Program-made: the position numbers and the translations under genes
NCBI GenBank assembly: GCA_002363865.1
Contig: DEWY01000008.1
Coordinates: 44,666-108,665, forward strand
Source of the DNA: Caulobacteraceae bacterium UBA3198
Lineage (GTDB): Bacteria; Pseudomonadota; Alphaproteobacteria; Caulobacterales; Caulobacteraceae
DNA: 64,000 nt
Reading direction: 5' to 3'
Shown here: in pieces, positions 38,837-47,966 of the stretch
How positions within the stretch are numbered: position 1 is the first letter of the stretch
How the letters are laid out: each line of letters opens with the position of its first letter
The notes under the pieces: model-generated
Databases searched by the model: none
What the model was told of the DNA's origin: nothing
The model's input: only the letters and a program-made list of their open reading frames with translations

Positions 38837-39817
38837 TTAGGACGCGCCGGGCGCCATCATGTCCATGACCCGCAGGACGGCGGGACCCAGGATCACCAGG
38901 AACAGCACCGGCAGGAAGAACACGATCATCGGCACGGTCAGCTTGGCCGGCAGTTGGGCGGCCTTCTTCTCGGCGGCGGCCAGACGCAGGTCGCGGTTCT
39001 CCTTGGCCATCACCCGCAGGGCCGCGCCGAGCGGCGTGCCGTAGCGCTCGGCCTGGATCATGGCGGTGGTCACCGACTTGATGCCGGGATGGTTGGTCCG
39101 CCGCGACAGCCCCTCATAGGCCTGACGCCGTTCGGGCAGGTAGGAGAGCTCGGCGGTGAGCAGGGTCATCTCCTCGGCCAGTTCGATGGACGAGCCGCCG
39201 ATCTCCTGGCTGACCTTCTGGATGGCCGCCTCGATGGACATCCCCGACTCCACGCAGATCAGCAGCAGGTCGAGCGCATCAGGAAAGGCCCCGACGATGG
39301 ACTCCCGACGCTTCTGGGCGATGTTGCTGATGTAGATGTTGGGCGCGTAGTAGCCGAGCGTCAGCCCCACCACGATGGCGGCCAGCCGGTTCATCCCGCT
39401 GAGGCCGAAGTCGTTGATCACAAACAGGTAGAAGGCCACCGAGGCGGCGAAGGCGAAGGGCAGGACGAAGCGGAAGAAGTAGAAGGTGCTCACCGGTCGG
39501 GGACCGCGGAAGCCGGCCTGGGCCAGCTTGTCCACCACCTTCGGATCCTCCAGCAGACGCGAGAGCTCCAGGCGGTCGACCACGCGCTTGTAGAGCCCCG
39601 CGTCGGTCTGGCGCAGGCTGCCGCCCTTGGCGGCCGCCAGAGCTTCGCGCGACTTGCGCCGCAGCTCTTCGCGCCGGGTGGAAACGGACTTGAGCCGGGC
39701 CTCCAGATTGTTGGTGCGCATCAGCGGCGCAGCCAGGGTCACCAGGGTGGCGAAGGTCGCCACCGCCACGAAGACCGTCAGGATGTTGGCCGGGTTGGTG
39801 AAGGCGCTCAGGTCCAT
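38837..39817 (-). CDS. tadC: Tad pilus inner-membrane platform protein TadC (CpaH)
   Basis: Protein of 326 aa of the type II secretion system F family. An N-terminal TM helix, a cytoplasmic F domain with ISIEAAIQKV-type segment (about 195-215, here CVESGMSIEAAIQKVSQE) and C-terminal TM helices ending VMDMMAPGAS are visible. With TadB it forms the inner-membrane platform above the CpaF ATPase. It is the last gene of the minus-strand cpa operon, 7 bases after tadB. Confidence 0.92.
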   Translation of the reverse strand: MDLSAFTNPANILTVFVAVATFATLVTLAAPLMRTNNLEARLKSVSTRREELRRKSREALAAAKGGSLRQTDAGLYKRVVDRLELSRLLEDPKVVDKLAQAGFRGPRPVSTFYFFRFVLPFAFAASVAFYLFVINDFGLSGMNRLAAIVVGLTLGYYAPNIYISNIAQKRRESIVGAFPDALDLLLICVESGMSIEAAIQKVSQEIGGSSIELAEEMTLLTAELSYLPERRQAYEGLSRRTNHPGIKSVTTAMIQAERYGTPLGAALRVMAKENRDLRLAAAEKKAAQLPAKLTVPMIVFFLPVLFLVILGPAVLRVMDMMAPGAS

Positions 39818-39824
39818 GAGCCCC

Positions 39825-40811
39825 TCAGATCTTGAAGCTGATCATGCGGCGCATGACCCAGATGCCGAGCGCCATCAGCAGCACCCCGCCCAGCAGGATG
39901 AGGCGGCCGCGGGGATCGACGAACAGGGGCGCCATGTATTCCGGCGCCATCAGACTGATCATCACCACCACCGCCGGCGGCAGGGAGCCGATGATGAAGG
40001 CCGAGGCCACCGCCTCGCCGGACAGGGCCTTGATCTTCTCGCGCATCAGCTTTCGGGCCCGGATGACGGTGGAGAGGTTGCCCAGCGCCTCGGCCAGATT
40101 GCCGCCGGTCTTCTGCTGGATGGCCAGGACGATGCCGAAGAAGCGCACCTCTTGGGCGGGCATCCGCTCATACATCCGGTCGATAGCCTGGTCGATGGAG
40201 ACGCCCATGCCGGTGTTCTCGGTCAGATAGCGGAATTCCGCGGCCAGCGGCTCAGGCGCCTCGGCGCCGATCACCCGCAGACTGTCATTGACCGGCAGGC
40301 CCGACTTGATGCCCCGCACGATGATGTCCATGGCGTCGGGAAAGGCCTCGACGAACTTCTTGATCCGCCGGGCGGCCATGATGGAGACCGTCCAGCGCGG
40401 CAGGCCAAGCCCGGCGGCGAAGCCTAGGCCCAGGGCCAGATAGGCCGGCTGGCCCAGGGTCACCGTCAGCAGAAAGACCGCGATCCCCAGGCCGGCGCTA
40501 ATGATCCAGAAGGTGCGCACGGTCGTGCCGAGCCCGGCCTGCTGCAGCCGCGCCTTGACCGACAGGGAGGCCTTGCGCTGGGCGCGGTCCTGTTCCTTGA
40601 GGCTTTCGAGGATCTGCTTGCGCCGCTGGTCCTGGACGTTGGAGCCGCCGCGCCGGGCCTTGGCCTCGCGGGTCTCCCGTCCCAGCATGGCCTGGGTGCG
40701 CCGGGCCGCCCGGGCCTGGCCCGGCGACTGTCCGACCAGGACGAATCCGAAGCCCGCCACGGCGACGAAGGCGAGCACGGCGGCCAGGATGGAGACCAGC
40801 GTCGGGCTCAT
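39825..40811 (-). CDS. tadB: Tad pilus inner-membrane platform protein TadB (CpaG)
   Basis: Protein of 328 aa from the ATG overlapping the cpaF stop (ATGA). An N-terminal TM (about 3-25) is followed by basic linker sequence, two more TM helices and a T2SSF domain (FPDAMDIIVRGIKSGLPVND, about 150-169), with further C-terminal TM helices. It is the partner platform protein of TadC. Its translation appears coupled to that of the CpaF ATPase. Confidence 0.92.
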   Translation of the reverse strand: MSPTLVSILAAVLAFVAVAGFGFVLVGQSPGQARAARRTQAMLGRETREAKARRGGSNVQDQRRKQILESLKEQDRAQRKASLSVKARLQQAGLGTTVRTFWIISAGLGIAVFLLTVTLGQPAYLALGLGFAAGLGLPRWTVSIMAARRIKKFVEAFPDAMDIIVRGIKSGLPVNDSLRVIGAEAPEPLAAEFRYLTENTGMGVSIDQAIDRMYERMPAQEVRFFGIVLAIQQKTGGNLAEALGNLSTVIRARKLMREKIKALSGEAVASAFIIGSLPPAVVVMISLMAPEYMAPLFVDPRGRLILLGGVLLMALGIWVMRRMISFKI

Positions 40812-42361
40812 TCGGCCGCGTCCAGGGCCTCGGCCAGTTCCCGCTCCAGCCCATAATAGCGGGCGCGGTCCCAAAACCGCGGGCGGGCGATGCCGGTGGA
40901 GCGGTGGCGTCCGACCACCCGACCCTCGGCGTCCTCGCCGGTGATCTCATAGACCATCAGGTCCTGGGTGATGATCACGTCACCCTCCAGGCCCACCACC
41001 TCGGTGACGTGGGTGATCCGCCGCGAGCCGTCCCGCAGGCGGGCGGCCTGGATGATCACGTCGATGGAGCCGACGATCATTTCCCGGATGGTGCGCGAGG
41101 GCAGGCCGTAGCCGCCCATGGTGATCATGGATTCCAGGCGGCTGACCGCCTCGCGGGGGCTGTTGGCGTGCAAGGTGCCCATGGAGCCGTCATGGCCGGT
41201 GTTCATGGCCTGCAGCAGGTCGAAGGCCTCAGGCCCGCGCACCTCGCCGACGATGATCCGCTCGGGCCGCATCCGCAGGCAGTTCTTCACCAGGTCGCGC
41301 ATGGTGATCTGGCCCTGGCCCTCCAGGTTCGGTGGCCGGGTCTCCAGGCGCACAACATGGGGCTGCTGCAGCTGCAGCTCGGCGGCGTCTTCGCAGGTGA
41401 CGACCCGCTCGGTGGGATCGATGAAGGCGGTCAGCGTATTGAGCAGGGTCGTCTTGCCCGAGCCTGTGCCGCCGGAAATCAGGATGTTGCAGCGACAGGC
41501 GCCGATGACCCCCAGGACCCGGGCGCCTTCCGGGGTGATAGAGTCGTACTCCACCAGGTCCTTCATGGTCAGCTTGTCCTTCCGGAACTTCCGGATGGTG
41601 AGCGTGGGACCATCAAGGGCCAGCGGCGGGGCGATGACGTTGACCCGGCTGCCGTCGGGCAGGCGGGCGTCGCAGATGGGCGAGCTCTCGTCGACCCGGC
41701 GGCCGACCTGGCTGACGATCCGCTGGCAGATGTTCATCAGCTGGGCGTTGTCGCGGAACCGCACATTGGTCAGCTGCACCTTGCCGCCGACCTCGATGAA
41801 CACCCGCGCCGCGCCATTGACCATGATGTCGGCGATGTCGTCCCGGGCCAGCAGGGGCTCCAGCGGGCCATAGCCGAGGACATCGTTGATGATGTCCTGG
41901 ACCAGGGTCTCCTGCTCGGAGATCGACATGGAGACGTTCTTGATCGCCACCAGTTCGGCGACGATGTCGCGGATCTCCTCGGCCGCCGCCTTGACGTCCA
42001 GCTGGGCGAGCTGCGCCAGGTCGATCGTATTGATCAGGGCGTTGAAGATCGTCGTCTTGGTGGCGTGGTAATAGTCCGACTGCTCGCGCACCACCTGGGT
42101 GGCCGGCGCCGGGCCCTGTGCGTTGCGCAGCTGTTCGAAGCCGCTGGTGGCCTTTGGCCCATCGGCCTTGCCGGACTTGGCGGCGTCGGTCCTGGGCCGT
42201 GTCGCCTCGACCGCCGGCGGGGGTTCTGACCGCTGGGGCCGGGTGGCGATGGGGGCTGCGGCCTTGTCCGGCGGCGGCGGGGCGGCGGACGGCGAGGCCG
42301 GCCGGGCCTGCGGAGCCCGGGCCGGGGGAGCCTCAGCGTCGGCGGCGCGCTTTCCGAACAT
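40808..42361 (-). CDS. cpaF: Tad pilus assembly ATPase CpaF (TadA)
   Basis: Protein of 517 aa. The first 90 or so residues are a proline- and alanine-rich disordered segment. A helical N-terminal domain and a type II/IV secretion ATPase core follow, with Walker A GGTGSGKTTLLNTL (about 293-306), an Asp box, Walker B (RPERIIVGEVRGPEAFDLL) and the HDGSMGTLHAN His box. It powers extension, and probably retraction, of Flp-type pili. It follows cpaE with 2 bases between them. Confidence 0.95.
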   Translation of the reverse strand: MFGKRAADAEAPPARAPQARPASPSAAPPPPDKAAAPIATRPQRSEPPPAVEATRPRTDAAKSGKADGPKATSGFEQLRNAQGPAPATQVVREQSDYYHATKTTIFNALINTIDLAQLAQLDVKAAAEEIRDIVAELVAIKNVSMSISEQETLVQDIINDVLGYGPLEPLLARDDIADIMVNGAARVFIEVGGKVQLTNVRFRDNAQLMNICQRIVSQVGRRVDESSPICDARLPDGSRVNVIAPPLALDGPTLTIRKFRKDKLTMKDLVEYDSITPEGARVLGVIGACRCNILISGGTGSGKTTLLNTLTAFIDPTERVVTCEDAAELQLQQPHVVRLETRPPNLEGQGQITMRDLVKNCLRMRPERIIVGEVRGPEAFDLLQAMNTGHDGSMGTLHANSPREAVSRLESMITMGGYGLPSRTIREMIVGSIDVIIQAARLRDGSRRITHVTEVVGLEGDVIITQDLMVYEITGEDAEGRVVGRHRSTGIARPRFWDRARYYGLERELAEALDAAE

Positions 42362-42363
42362 GG

Positions 42364-43845
42364 CTATTTCCGCCGGAACAGGTTGGCCAGCAGCGAGGAC
42401 TTCTGCGCCACCGGCGGCTCACGGCGGCTGATCTGCTGGGCCAGGTCGTTGAGCGCCTCGGCGGTCTTGGAGCGCGGCGCCACCTCGGCCAGCATCTGGC
42501 CGTTATTGGCCGCCTGGCCAAACAGCTTGGGCTCGAAGGGCAGGACCAGGGCCGGCGTCAGGTTCAGGGCCTCGCCGAAGTCCTTCACCGGAATCTCCGG
42601 CCGGCCAGGCACCCCCACCTGATTCAGCACCAGCCGGGGTGGGGCGTCGTTGGGCCGGGCGCGGCGGACCAGGTCCACCAAGTTCTTGGCGTTGCGCAGG
42701 GAGGCCAGGTCCGGCTCGGCGACAATCACCAGATCATCCGACGACAGGAGGATGCGCCGCTTCCAGGCCGTCCAGACGTGCGGCAGGTCGAGCACCACGA
42801 AGGGCGCGGCCCCGCGAATCTTCTGGGTGACCTCCTCGAAGGCCTCCGGAGAGATGTCGTAGTCCTGATCCAGGGTCGCCGGGGCGGCGAACAGGCTCAG
42901 CCGGTCGCTGCAGCGGGCCATCATCCGGTCCATCAGGACAGGATCGAGACGATCGGGCTCCCCCAGGGCGTCGGCCACCCCCTGCAGAGGATCCTGGTTG
43001 AAGTCGAGGCCGGCGGTGCCGAAAGGCAGGTCCAGATCCACCAGCACCGCATTGGCCGCCAGCCGCTCGGTGATGGCGTAGGCCACATTGTGCGCAATGG
43101 TCGAGACGCCGACCCCGCCCTTGGCCCCGCAGAACGCGATCTGGCGGCCGACGAAGGGGGCGCTCGGATCGGCATAGAGACCGCACAGCGAGCGGACGAA
43201 CTGCAGGGGCTTGAACGGCGGCACCAGATATTCGCTGACCCCGCGGCGCATCAGCTCGCGATAGAGGGCGATGTCATTGGCCGCCCCGATCACCACCACC
43301 TTCGACCCGGGATCGCAGACCTCGGCCAGCTGATCGAGATGAGCCAGCAGCCGCTCGGCGCTCTCGCCGCACTCCACCACCAGAAGCGGCGGGGTGGGCT
43401 GGTTCTGATAGGCGGCCACGGCGGCGGCCAGGCCGCCCTCGCGCACGGTCACGCTGGCCCGCTCCATCCGCCGGTCCTTGGCGGCGTGCTCGATCACGTC
43501 AGCGGTGCGGTCGCGCTCGGTGAAGGCGTGGATTGTGATCCGCGGCAGGGTCGAGTCGCCGAAGGCGGCCTCGGCCGTGGCCATCATCTCATGGACGGGG
43601 TTCGGCTCCGCAGACCTGGCGGGCGGAGCCGCCCGAGGGGCCTCATAGTCGTCTTCGAAGGGATCGGGCGCCGCCCGCGTGCGGGGGGCGGCGGGTTCCA
43701 GGTCGGCGAACGGATCGACCGCCTCGCCGCGGCCGCCGGTCTCGCCGGCGCTGCGCCAGCCGTCATCCCGGACCGGACCGAAGTCGTCGTCGGCCTCGAA
43801 GGCCAGGTCGAAGGGATCGTGTCCGCCCTGCGCGCGCATCGCCAC
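42364..43845 (-). CDS. cpaE: Pilus assembly protein CpaE (TadZ-like, ParA-type ATPase)
   Basis: Protein of 493 aa. A disordered acidic N terminus (about 1-100) leads to an atypical receiver-like domain (about 130-235) and a MinD/ParA ATPase domain with Walker A AKGGVGVST (about 240-248) and PHVWTAWKR at a switch-like position. CpaE/TadZ proteins place the pilus machine at the pole. The frame opens at GTG 43845, with an ATG two codons later; either may be used. The gap to cpaD is one base. Confidence 0.93.
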   Translation of the reverse strand: MAMRAQGGHDPFDLAFEADDDFGPVRDDGWRSAGETGGRGEAVDPFADLEPAAPRTRAAPDPFEDDYEAPRAAPPARSAEPNPVHEMMATAEAAFGDSTLPRITIHAFTERDRTADVIEHAAKDRRMERASVTVREGGLAAAVAAYQNQPTPPLLVVECGESAERLLAHLDQLAEVCDPGSKVVVIGAANDIALYRELMRRGVSEYLVPPFKPLQFVRSLCGLYADPSAPFVGRQIAFCGAKGGVGVSTIAHNVAYAITERLAANAVLVDLDLPFGTAGLDFNQDPLQGVADALGEPDRLDPVLMDRMMARCSDRLSLFAAPATLDQDYDISPEAFEEVTQKIRGAAPFVVLDLPHVWTAWKRRILLSSDDLVIVAEPDLASLRNAKNLVDLVRRARPNDAPPRLVLNQVGVPGRPEIPVKDFGEALNLTPALVLPFEPKLFGQAANNGQMLAEVAPRSKTAEALNDLAQQISRREPPVAQKSSLLANLFRRK

Positions 43846-43846
43846 T

Positions 43847-44545
43847 CTACTGCACCCCCTGCGAGAGGGCGCCCTTGGCCTGTTCGTCGGCCTCGGTGGA
43901 GGTCATCTCCCCGCGACGGTACTTGGCCAGGACCTCCGCACGGCGACCCGCATCTGCGGGGTCCATGTCCCGGGGCCGCGCCAGATCGGCGGGATTGGCC
44001 AGCTGGGCGGCCATATTGGCGTTCACCGTGCAGCCGAAATTGGCCGAAACCTGGTTGCCCGAGGTGCTGGTCAGGTTGTCCCAGCTCTGCCCGCAGCGGG
44101 GGATCTGCGCCACATAGCGCTCATAGCCCACCACCATCGGGGCGGCGGCCTGACCAGCGGCGTCATAGCCGACGAGCTGGATGGCGCTGTTGGGCGTCCC
44201 CTGCGAGATCAGGAAGGCCCGCACGCTCTCGGCCATGCGATAGGCCGCCGCGGAATCGGCGGCGCCCACCGGCGACTGCAGGCGGATGTCGCCGCCGCCA
44301 TTGTCCCGCCAGGCCTGAACGAGGCTGGCCAAGGCGTCGGCCTGGGGTCCTGAGATTCCCTGGGCGTGGATGGCCAGGCGGACCTGATCGGCCTGGGGGA
44401 TCACCTGGGCGCGGAACTGGTCCAGCGGCGTACGCGGATCGACCACCGCCCCCTCCCGGGGGGGCGCCGAGGCGCAGGCCGTGACGGCGGCCGCAAGGAC
44501 CAGGGGGATGAGATGGCGCAGGGTCGGAGTCATGGCGGCGCTCAC
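43847..44545 (-). CDS. cpaD: Pilus assembly lipoprotein CpaD
   Basis: Protein of 232 aa with a lipoprotein-like signal (LIPLVLAAAVTAC) and the CpaD domain (DIRLQSPVGAADSAAAYRMA, later NFGCTVNANMAAQLANP-type ending). CpaD is an outer-membrane-linked lipoprotein that supports the CpaC secretin. It starts at GTG 44545, overlapping the cpaC stop; an ATG four codons later gives the same signal peptide. Confidence 0.92.
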   Translation of the reverse strand: MSAAMTPTLRHLIPLVLAAAVTACASAPPREGAVVDPRTPLDQFRAQVIPQADQVRLAIHAQGISGPQADALASLVQAWRDNGGGDIRLQSPVGAADSAAAYRMAESVRAFLISQGTPNSAIQLVGYDAAGQAAAPMVVGYERYVAQIPRCGQSWDNLTSTSGNQVSANFGCTVNANMAAQLANPADLARPRDMDPADAGRRAEVLAKYRRGEMTSTEADEQAKGALSQGVQ

Positions 44546-46107
44546 TCGGTCACATAGCCATAGGGGCCCTGATAGGCCGGCGCCCCCGGAGGCTGGGGCT
44601 TGGCCTTGTAGGCCCGGTTCAGACGGCCCAGCAGCAGGGTCTCCGGATCGCTGGCGATCTTCAGGCCATCGGCCGGGGTCTGCAGGCGGTCGGGCGAGGT
44701 CGGCTGCACCAGATAGGGGGTCACGATGACCACCAGCTCGCTCTCGCCCATCAGATAGTCCCGGGACCGGAACAGGCCCCCCAGAACCGGCAGGTTCATC
44801 ATGCCGGGCAGGGAATCGATCGCCTGCTTGGTCTGCTCGCGCAGCAGGCCGGCGATCATCATCGCCCCGCCGGACGGCAGCTCGACCATGGTCTCAGCCC
44901 GTCGCACCGACAGGGCCGGGATCACCAGGCTGGGGACGCCCTGACCATTGGAGACCGAGAAGGAGCCCTCGTTGGTCAGCTCCGAAACCTCGGTGGAGAT
45001 CTTCAGGGAGATCCGCCCCCCTGAGAGGACCACCGGGGTGAAGCCGAGACCCACGCCGAAGGGCTTGAATTCGATGGTCACGCGGCCGGCGTCGTCCTGG
45101 CCCACCGGCACGGGGAATTCGCCGCCGGCCAGGAACTTGGCCGCCTCGCCCGACACCGCCGTCAGGTTGGGCTCGGCCAGGGTGCGCACCAGGCCCACCC
45201 GCTCGAAGGCCTCGATCATGCCCTCGGCCTGGTTGAGGCCGGGATCGCCGGCCAGACCTTCCTTGATGGTGGCGGTGTCGGAATTGCCGCCCGAGCGCAC
45301 GACATTGTCGCAGAGCACGTCAGGCTGATCGGGCCAGCCGCAGGGGAACTGCATGATCGGCTGCTTGGTGGTGTCGAGCTTGTAGCCGCCGGTCAGCCCG
45401 CCCACCAGGCCGCCATTGATGGCGTAGCTGGCGGCGTTGTTGAACATGTACTGCGGCTCGCCCAGCTGGTTCAGCACCGCATTGGTGTTGAAGCCCAGCT
45501 GCTTGATCACATTGCGCTGCACCTCGACGATGCGCACCTTCAGCATCACCTGGTCCTTGCCGGCGATGGACAGCATGTTGAGCACCTGCTCGGGCTCGGC
45601 CACGGCCGCGCGGGCGATCTGCAGGGCCTTGTCAGCGTCCGACAGGCTCATCACCTCGCCCGACAGGATCAGGCTGTTGTTCATGGCGTCGACGCGCACC
45701 CGGGCCCCGGGCAGCAGGCGATTGATGGTCTGGGCCACCGCGCCGGTGTCCTGATCGACCCGGATGTCGAGGGACAGGATCCTGCGGCCCGCCCCGTCAA
45801 AGAACACCGCGTCGGTCTGGCCGGCGGCGACGCCCAGCACATAGATCCGCCGGGGCGTGCGCAACACCGCGTCGGCCACCTCGGGATTGGTCACCAGCAC
45901 GTCGCGGGCGTCGACTGGCAGCTCGATGATCGCCGACTTGCCCCGGGGCAGGGTCAGCGCCTGGCTGGCGCCGCCGCCGGCCAGGTCGACGCGGATCGTA
46001 GAGCCCTGCCGGGCTTCGGCGCGACCGCCGGCCAGGTCCTGGGCGAGGGCGGCGGGGGCCGCGAACAGGCTGGCGGCGAGCAGCAGGGTGAGGCCTGGGA
46101 TCCTCAT
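44542..46107 (-). CDS. cpaC: Type II/IV-type secretin CpaC (RcpA)
   Basis: Protein of 521 aa with a signal peptide (LLLAASLFAAPAALAQ). An N-terminal pilus-formation domain (about 35-110, with ARDVLVTNPEVADAVL), a BON-like segment and a C-terminal secretin domain follow (RTLAEPNLTAVSGEAAKFLA, VPSLVIPALSVRRAETMVEL). It forms the outer-membrane ring through which the Flp pilus emerges. The start overlaps the cpaB stop (ATGA). Confidence 0.95.
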   Translation of the reverse strand: MRIPGLTLLLAASLFAAPAALAQDLAGGRAEARQGSTIRVDLAGGGASQALTLPRGKSAIIELPVDARDVLVTNPEVADAVLRTPRRIYVLGVAAGQTDAVFFDGAGRRILSLDIRVDQDTGAVAQTINRLLPGARVRVDAMNNSLILSGEVMSLSDADKALQIARAAVAEPEQVLNMLSIAGKDQVMLKVRIVEVQRNVIKQLGFNTNAVLNQLGEPQYMFNNAASYAINGGLVGGLTGGYKLDTTKQPIMQFPCGWPDQPDVLCDNVVRSGGNSDTATIKEGLAGDPGLNQAEGMIEAFERVGLVRTLAEPNLTAVSGEAAKFLAGGEFPVPVGQDDAGRVTIEFKPFGVGLGFTPVVLSGGRISLKISTEVSELTNEGSFSVSNGQGVPSLVIPALSVRRAETMVELPSGGAMMIAGLLREQTKQAIDSLPGMMNLPVLGGLFRSRDYLMGESELVVIVTPYLVQPTSPDRLQTPADGLKIASDPETLLLGRLNRAYKAKPQPPGAPAYQGPYGYVTE

Positions 46108-46952
46108 CGGACAGACACCTCGGACATCTCGCCATCGCGGAAAATTCGCACGGTCTGCGGCTCGGCCGAGCCGCCGTGCCCCACCGGACCGCCCACATCG
46201 GTGAAGGGGCGCAAGGCCAGGATCATCTCGCCCTCGGCCTTGCCGCGGACCAGCACCTCAACGTCGGAGGCCGGCGCCTCCAGGGTGACGACGCCGCCGA
46301 TCATGGTGTTGGCGTCCTCGGCGGGCTCGGTGGACTGGTCGATGGCCAGGACGCGCAGATTGCGCATCAGGGTCTCGGTGACCCGCCCCGATCCATCGGG
46401 GGTTTCGCGGCTCTGCAGCACGTCCACCCGGTCGCCAGGCAGGATGAAGCCGCCGGCGGCGGTGTCGGCCGACACCGGCACGGAGACCGCGCGCATGCCT
46501 GCGGCCAGGACCACCGACATGTAGCCGCCCTCCCCGCCACGGATCACCTTGCGGGCGATGATGGGCTCGCCGGCGGCCATGGCCTCGCGGACGATGGCCC
46601 CGTCGAAGGCCTGGATGGGGCTGGCGCCCAGGGTGTCGGCGGCGACCTGGCTGGCCTTCTGGGCGACCTTGTCGGCGCCTTCGGCCGCGGGCGTCGCGGC
46701 GGCGCCGTCGGTGATGAAACTGGGGCTCAGCGCCTCCAGGGGCCAGGCCTGCCAGCCGATCATGGCCGGGGTGATCCGGGTTCCGATGGGCAGGTCCTGC
46801 TTGGCCACCAGGACCTGAGCCATGGGAGCGGCCTCCGCCGGGGCGGCGGTCTCGGTCGGCGCGCCGGGCGACATCATCCCGCGGACCATGAAGGCGAGCA
46901 GGATGGCGGCGACGGCGGCGGCGGCCAGGATGGCGATACGGACGGCGCCCAT
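46104..46952 (-). CDS. cpaB: Pilus assembly protein CpaB (RcpC)
   Basis: Protein of 282 aa started at the ATG ending at 46952, which has a GGGAAG ribosome site and gives an N-terminal TM helix (MGAVRIAILAAAAVAAILLA). An SAF domain follows (QVLVAKQDLPIGTRITPAMI, about 48-67), then the RcpC-type domain (SVPVSADTAAGGFILPGDRV). CpaB is a periplasmic partner of the secretin. An earlier in-frame ATG would add 11 residues without improving the signal. It leads the cpaB-tadC run. Confidence 0.92.
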   Translation of the reverse strand: MGAVRIAILAAAAVAAILLAFMVRGMMSPGAPTETAAPAEAAPMAQVLVAKQDLPIGTRITPAMIGWQAWPLEALSPSFITDGAAATPAAEGADKVAQKASQVAADTLGASPIQAFDGAIVREAMAAGEPIIARKVIRGGEGGYMSVVLAAGMRAVSVPVSADTAAGGFILPGDRVDVLQSRETPDGSGRVTETLMRNLRVLAIDQSTEPAEDANTMIGGVVTLEAPASDVEVLVRGKAEGEMILALRPFTDVGGPVGHGGSAEPQTVRIFRDGEMSEVSVR

Positions 46953-47071
46953 GAACTTCCCGATACGCTCCCACTGAAGGGGCAAAGGCCATGCGCCGGT
47001 TCAGGCGATCAGCCGCGACTCAATTTCTGCTGGCGCCTTCTGGCGGCGTGCCCGTTTTGGCGCGCCCATGG

Positions 47072-47086
47072 TTAACAGCCGCTAAA
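47072..47086. promoter_or_regulatory. CtrA-like box upstream of cpaB
   Basis: TTAA-CAGCCGC-TAAA matches seven of eight bases of the CtrA consensus. It overlaps the cpaA stop codon and lies about 120 bases before the cpaB start, so it could start a separate cpaB-tadC transcript under CtrA control. Confidence 0.4.
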
Positions 47087-47609
47087 GGGGGGGCGCGGCG
47101 GTGAGCGCCTGCACCAGGGTGCTGGCCGGATAGGCCGCCAGGCCGCCGATGCAGATGGCCAGACCATAGGGGACATTCTCGCCAGGCTCGGCCAGACGGC
47201 TCAGCCAGGCGGGCCCCGCCGACACATAGCGGCGCAGCAGCATCGAGCGCATGGCCAGCAGCGTGATCGCCAGGACGCCGCCGGCCAGGGCGGTCACTAG
47301 CAGGAAGGTGGCCGAGGCCGGCCAGCCAAGCCAAAGGGCCGAGGCGGCGAACACCTTGGCGTCGCCCCCGCCGATCCAGCCCAGGGCGAACATCACCATA
47401 CCGGCGATGAGGGCGCCGACCCCGAGCCCCACATGCAGGCCGATGACGCCGGCGGGCAGGCCGAGGATCAGGGCGGTGGGAAAGAAGGCGGCGATCAGGG
47501 CCAGGGAGATCCAGTTGGGGATCGTATAGGTGGTCACATCCTTCAGGGCCGCCACGATCAGCAGGGCGGGGCAGATGACGAGCAGAACGGCCTGGGCCTG
47601 GGCGATCAT
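47082..47609 (-). CDS. cpaA: Prepilin peptidase CpaA (A24 family)
   Basis: Protein of 175 aa with about six TM helices. The two catalytic aspartates are Asp24 in LKDVTTYTIPNW and Asp83 in GGGDAKVF, the GxGD signature. It cleaves the leader of the PilA prepilin and TadE-type pseudopilins at the inner membrane. The chosen ATG removes a hydrophilic upstream extension that would run through the pilA terminator. Confidence 0.94.
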   Translation of the reverse strand: MIAQAQAVLLVICPALLIVAALKDVTTYTIPNWISLALIAAFFPTALILGLPAGVIGLHVGLGVGALIAGMVMFALGWIGGGDAKVFAASALWLGWPASATFLLVTALAGGVLAITLLAMRSMLLRRYVSAGPAWLSRLAEPGENVPYGLAICIGGLAAYPASTLVQALTAAPPL

Positions 47610-47726
47610 GGGGGGCTCATGCGGCGGACGGGACAATGTGTGAGCCACAGTCTGACGGCCGCGGGTGAACGCTTGGTTTCCCGATCCTGAAGATCGGATC
47701 CTGGGGACGGTGGGACCCATGAAGAA

Positions 47727-47754
47727 GGGGCCGCGGCGTTTCCGCCGCGGCCCC
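47727..47754 (-). terminator. Terminator of pilA
   Basis: A perfect 12-bp stem (GGGGCCGCGGCG with CGCCGCGGCCCC) with a 4-base loop lies 45 bases past the pilA stop. On the minus strand it is followed by TTCTTC. It would separate the abundant pilA message from cpaA and the genes beyond. Confidence 0.8.
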
Positions 47755-47798
47755 CGAAGTCTGGTCGTCGTCTTCGCCGCTTGAGCGCGGCGAATGAC

Positions 47799-47966
47799 CT
47801 ATTGCGGCATCGCGGTGCCGATCTTGGTGAAGGTGCCGGCGATCTTGCCCGACAGGGTGTTCAGGGCGGTGATCAGCACGACGGCGATCAGGGCGGCGAT
47901 CAGGCCATACTCGATGGCGGTGGCGCCGGATTCATCCTTCAGGAAGCGCGTGACGAACTTCGACAT
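47799..47966 (-). CDS. pilA: Flp-type major pilin PilA
   Basis: Prepilin of 55 aa. A short basic leader (MSKFVTRFLKDESG) is cut after Gly14, and the mature protein starts ATAIEYGLIAALIAVVLI, with the Glu at mature position 5 and the hydrophobic polymerisation helix. This is the class IVb Flp form found in Caulobacter. An AAAGGAGAT ribosome site lies 8 bases before the ATG. It has its own terminator and a promoter region with a CtrA-like box and GANTC sites. Confidence 0.95.
   Translation of the reverse strand: MSKFVTRFLKDESGATAIEYGLIAALIAVVLITALNTLSGKIAGTFTKIGTAMPQ

Noticed and set aside
42118..44484. 788-codon plus-strand open frame opposite cpaE and cpaD
   Set aside because: It spans several real pilus genes on the other strand and has arginine/proline-rich, domain-free sequence.
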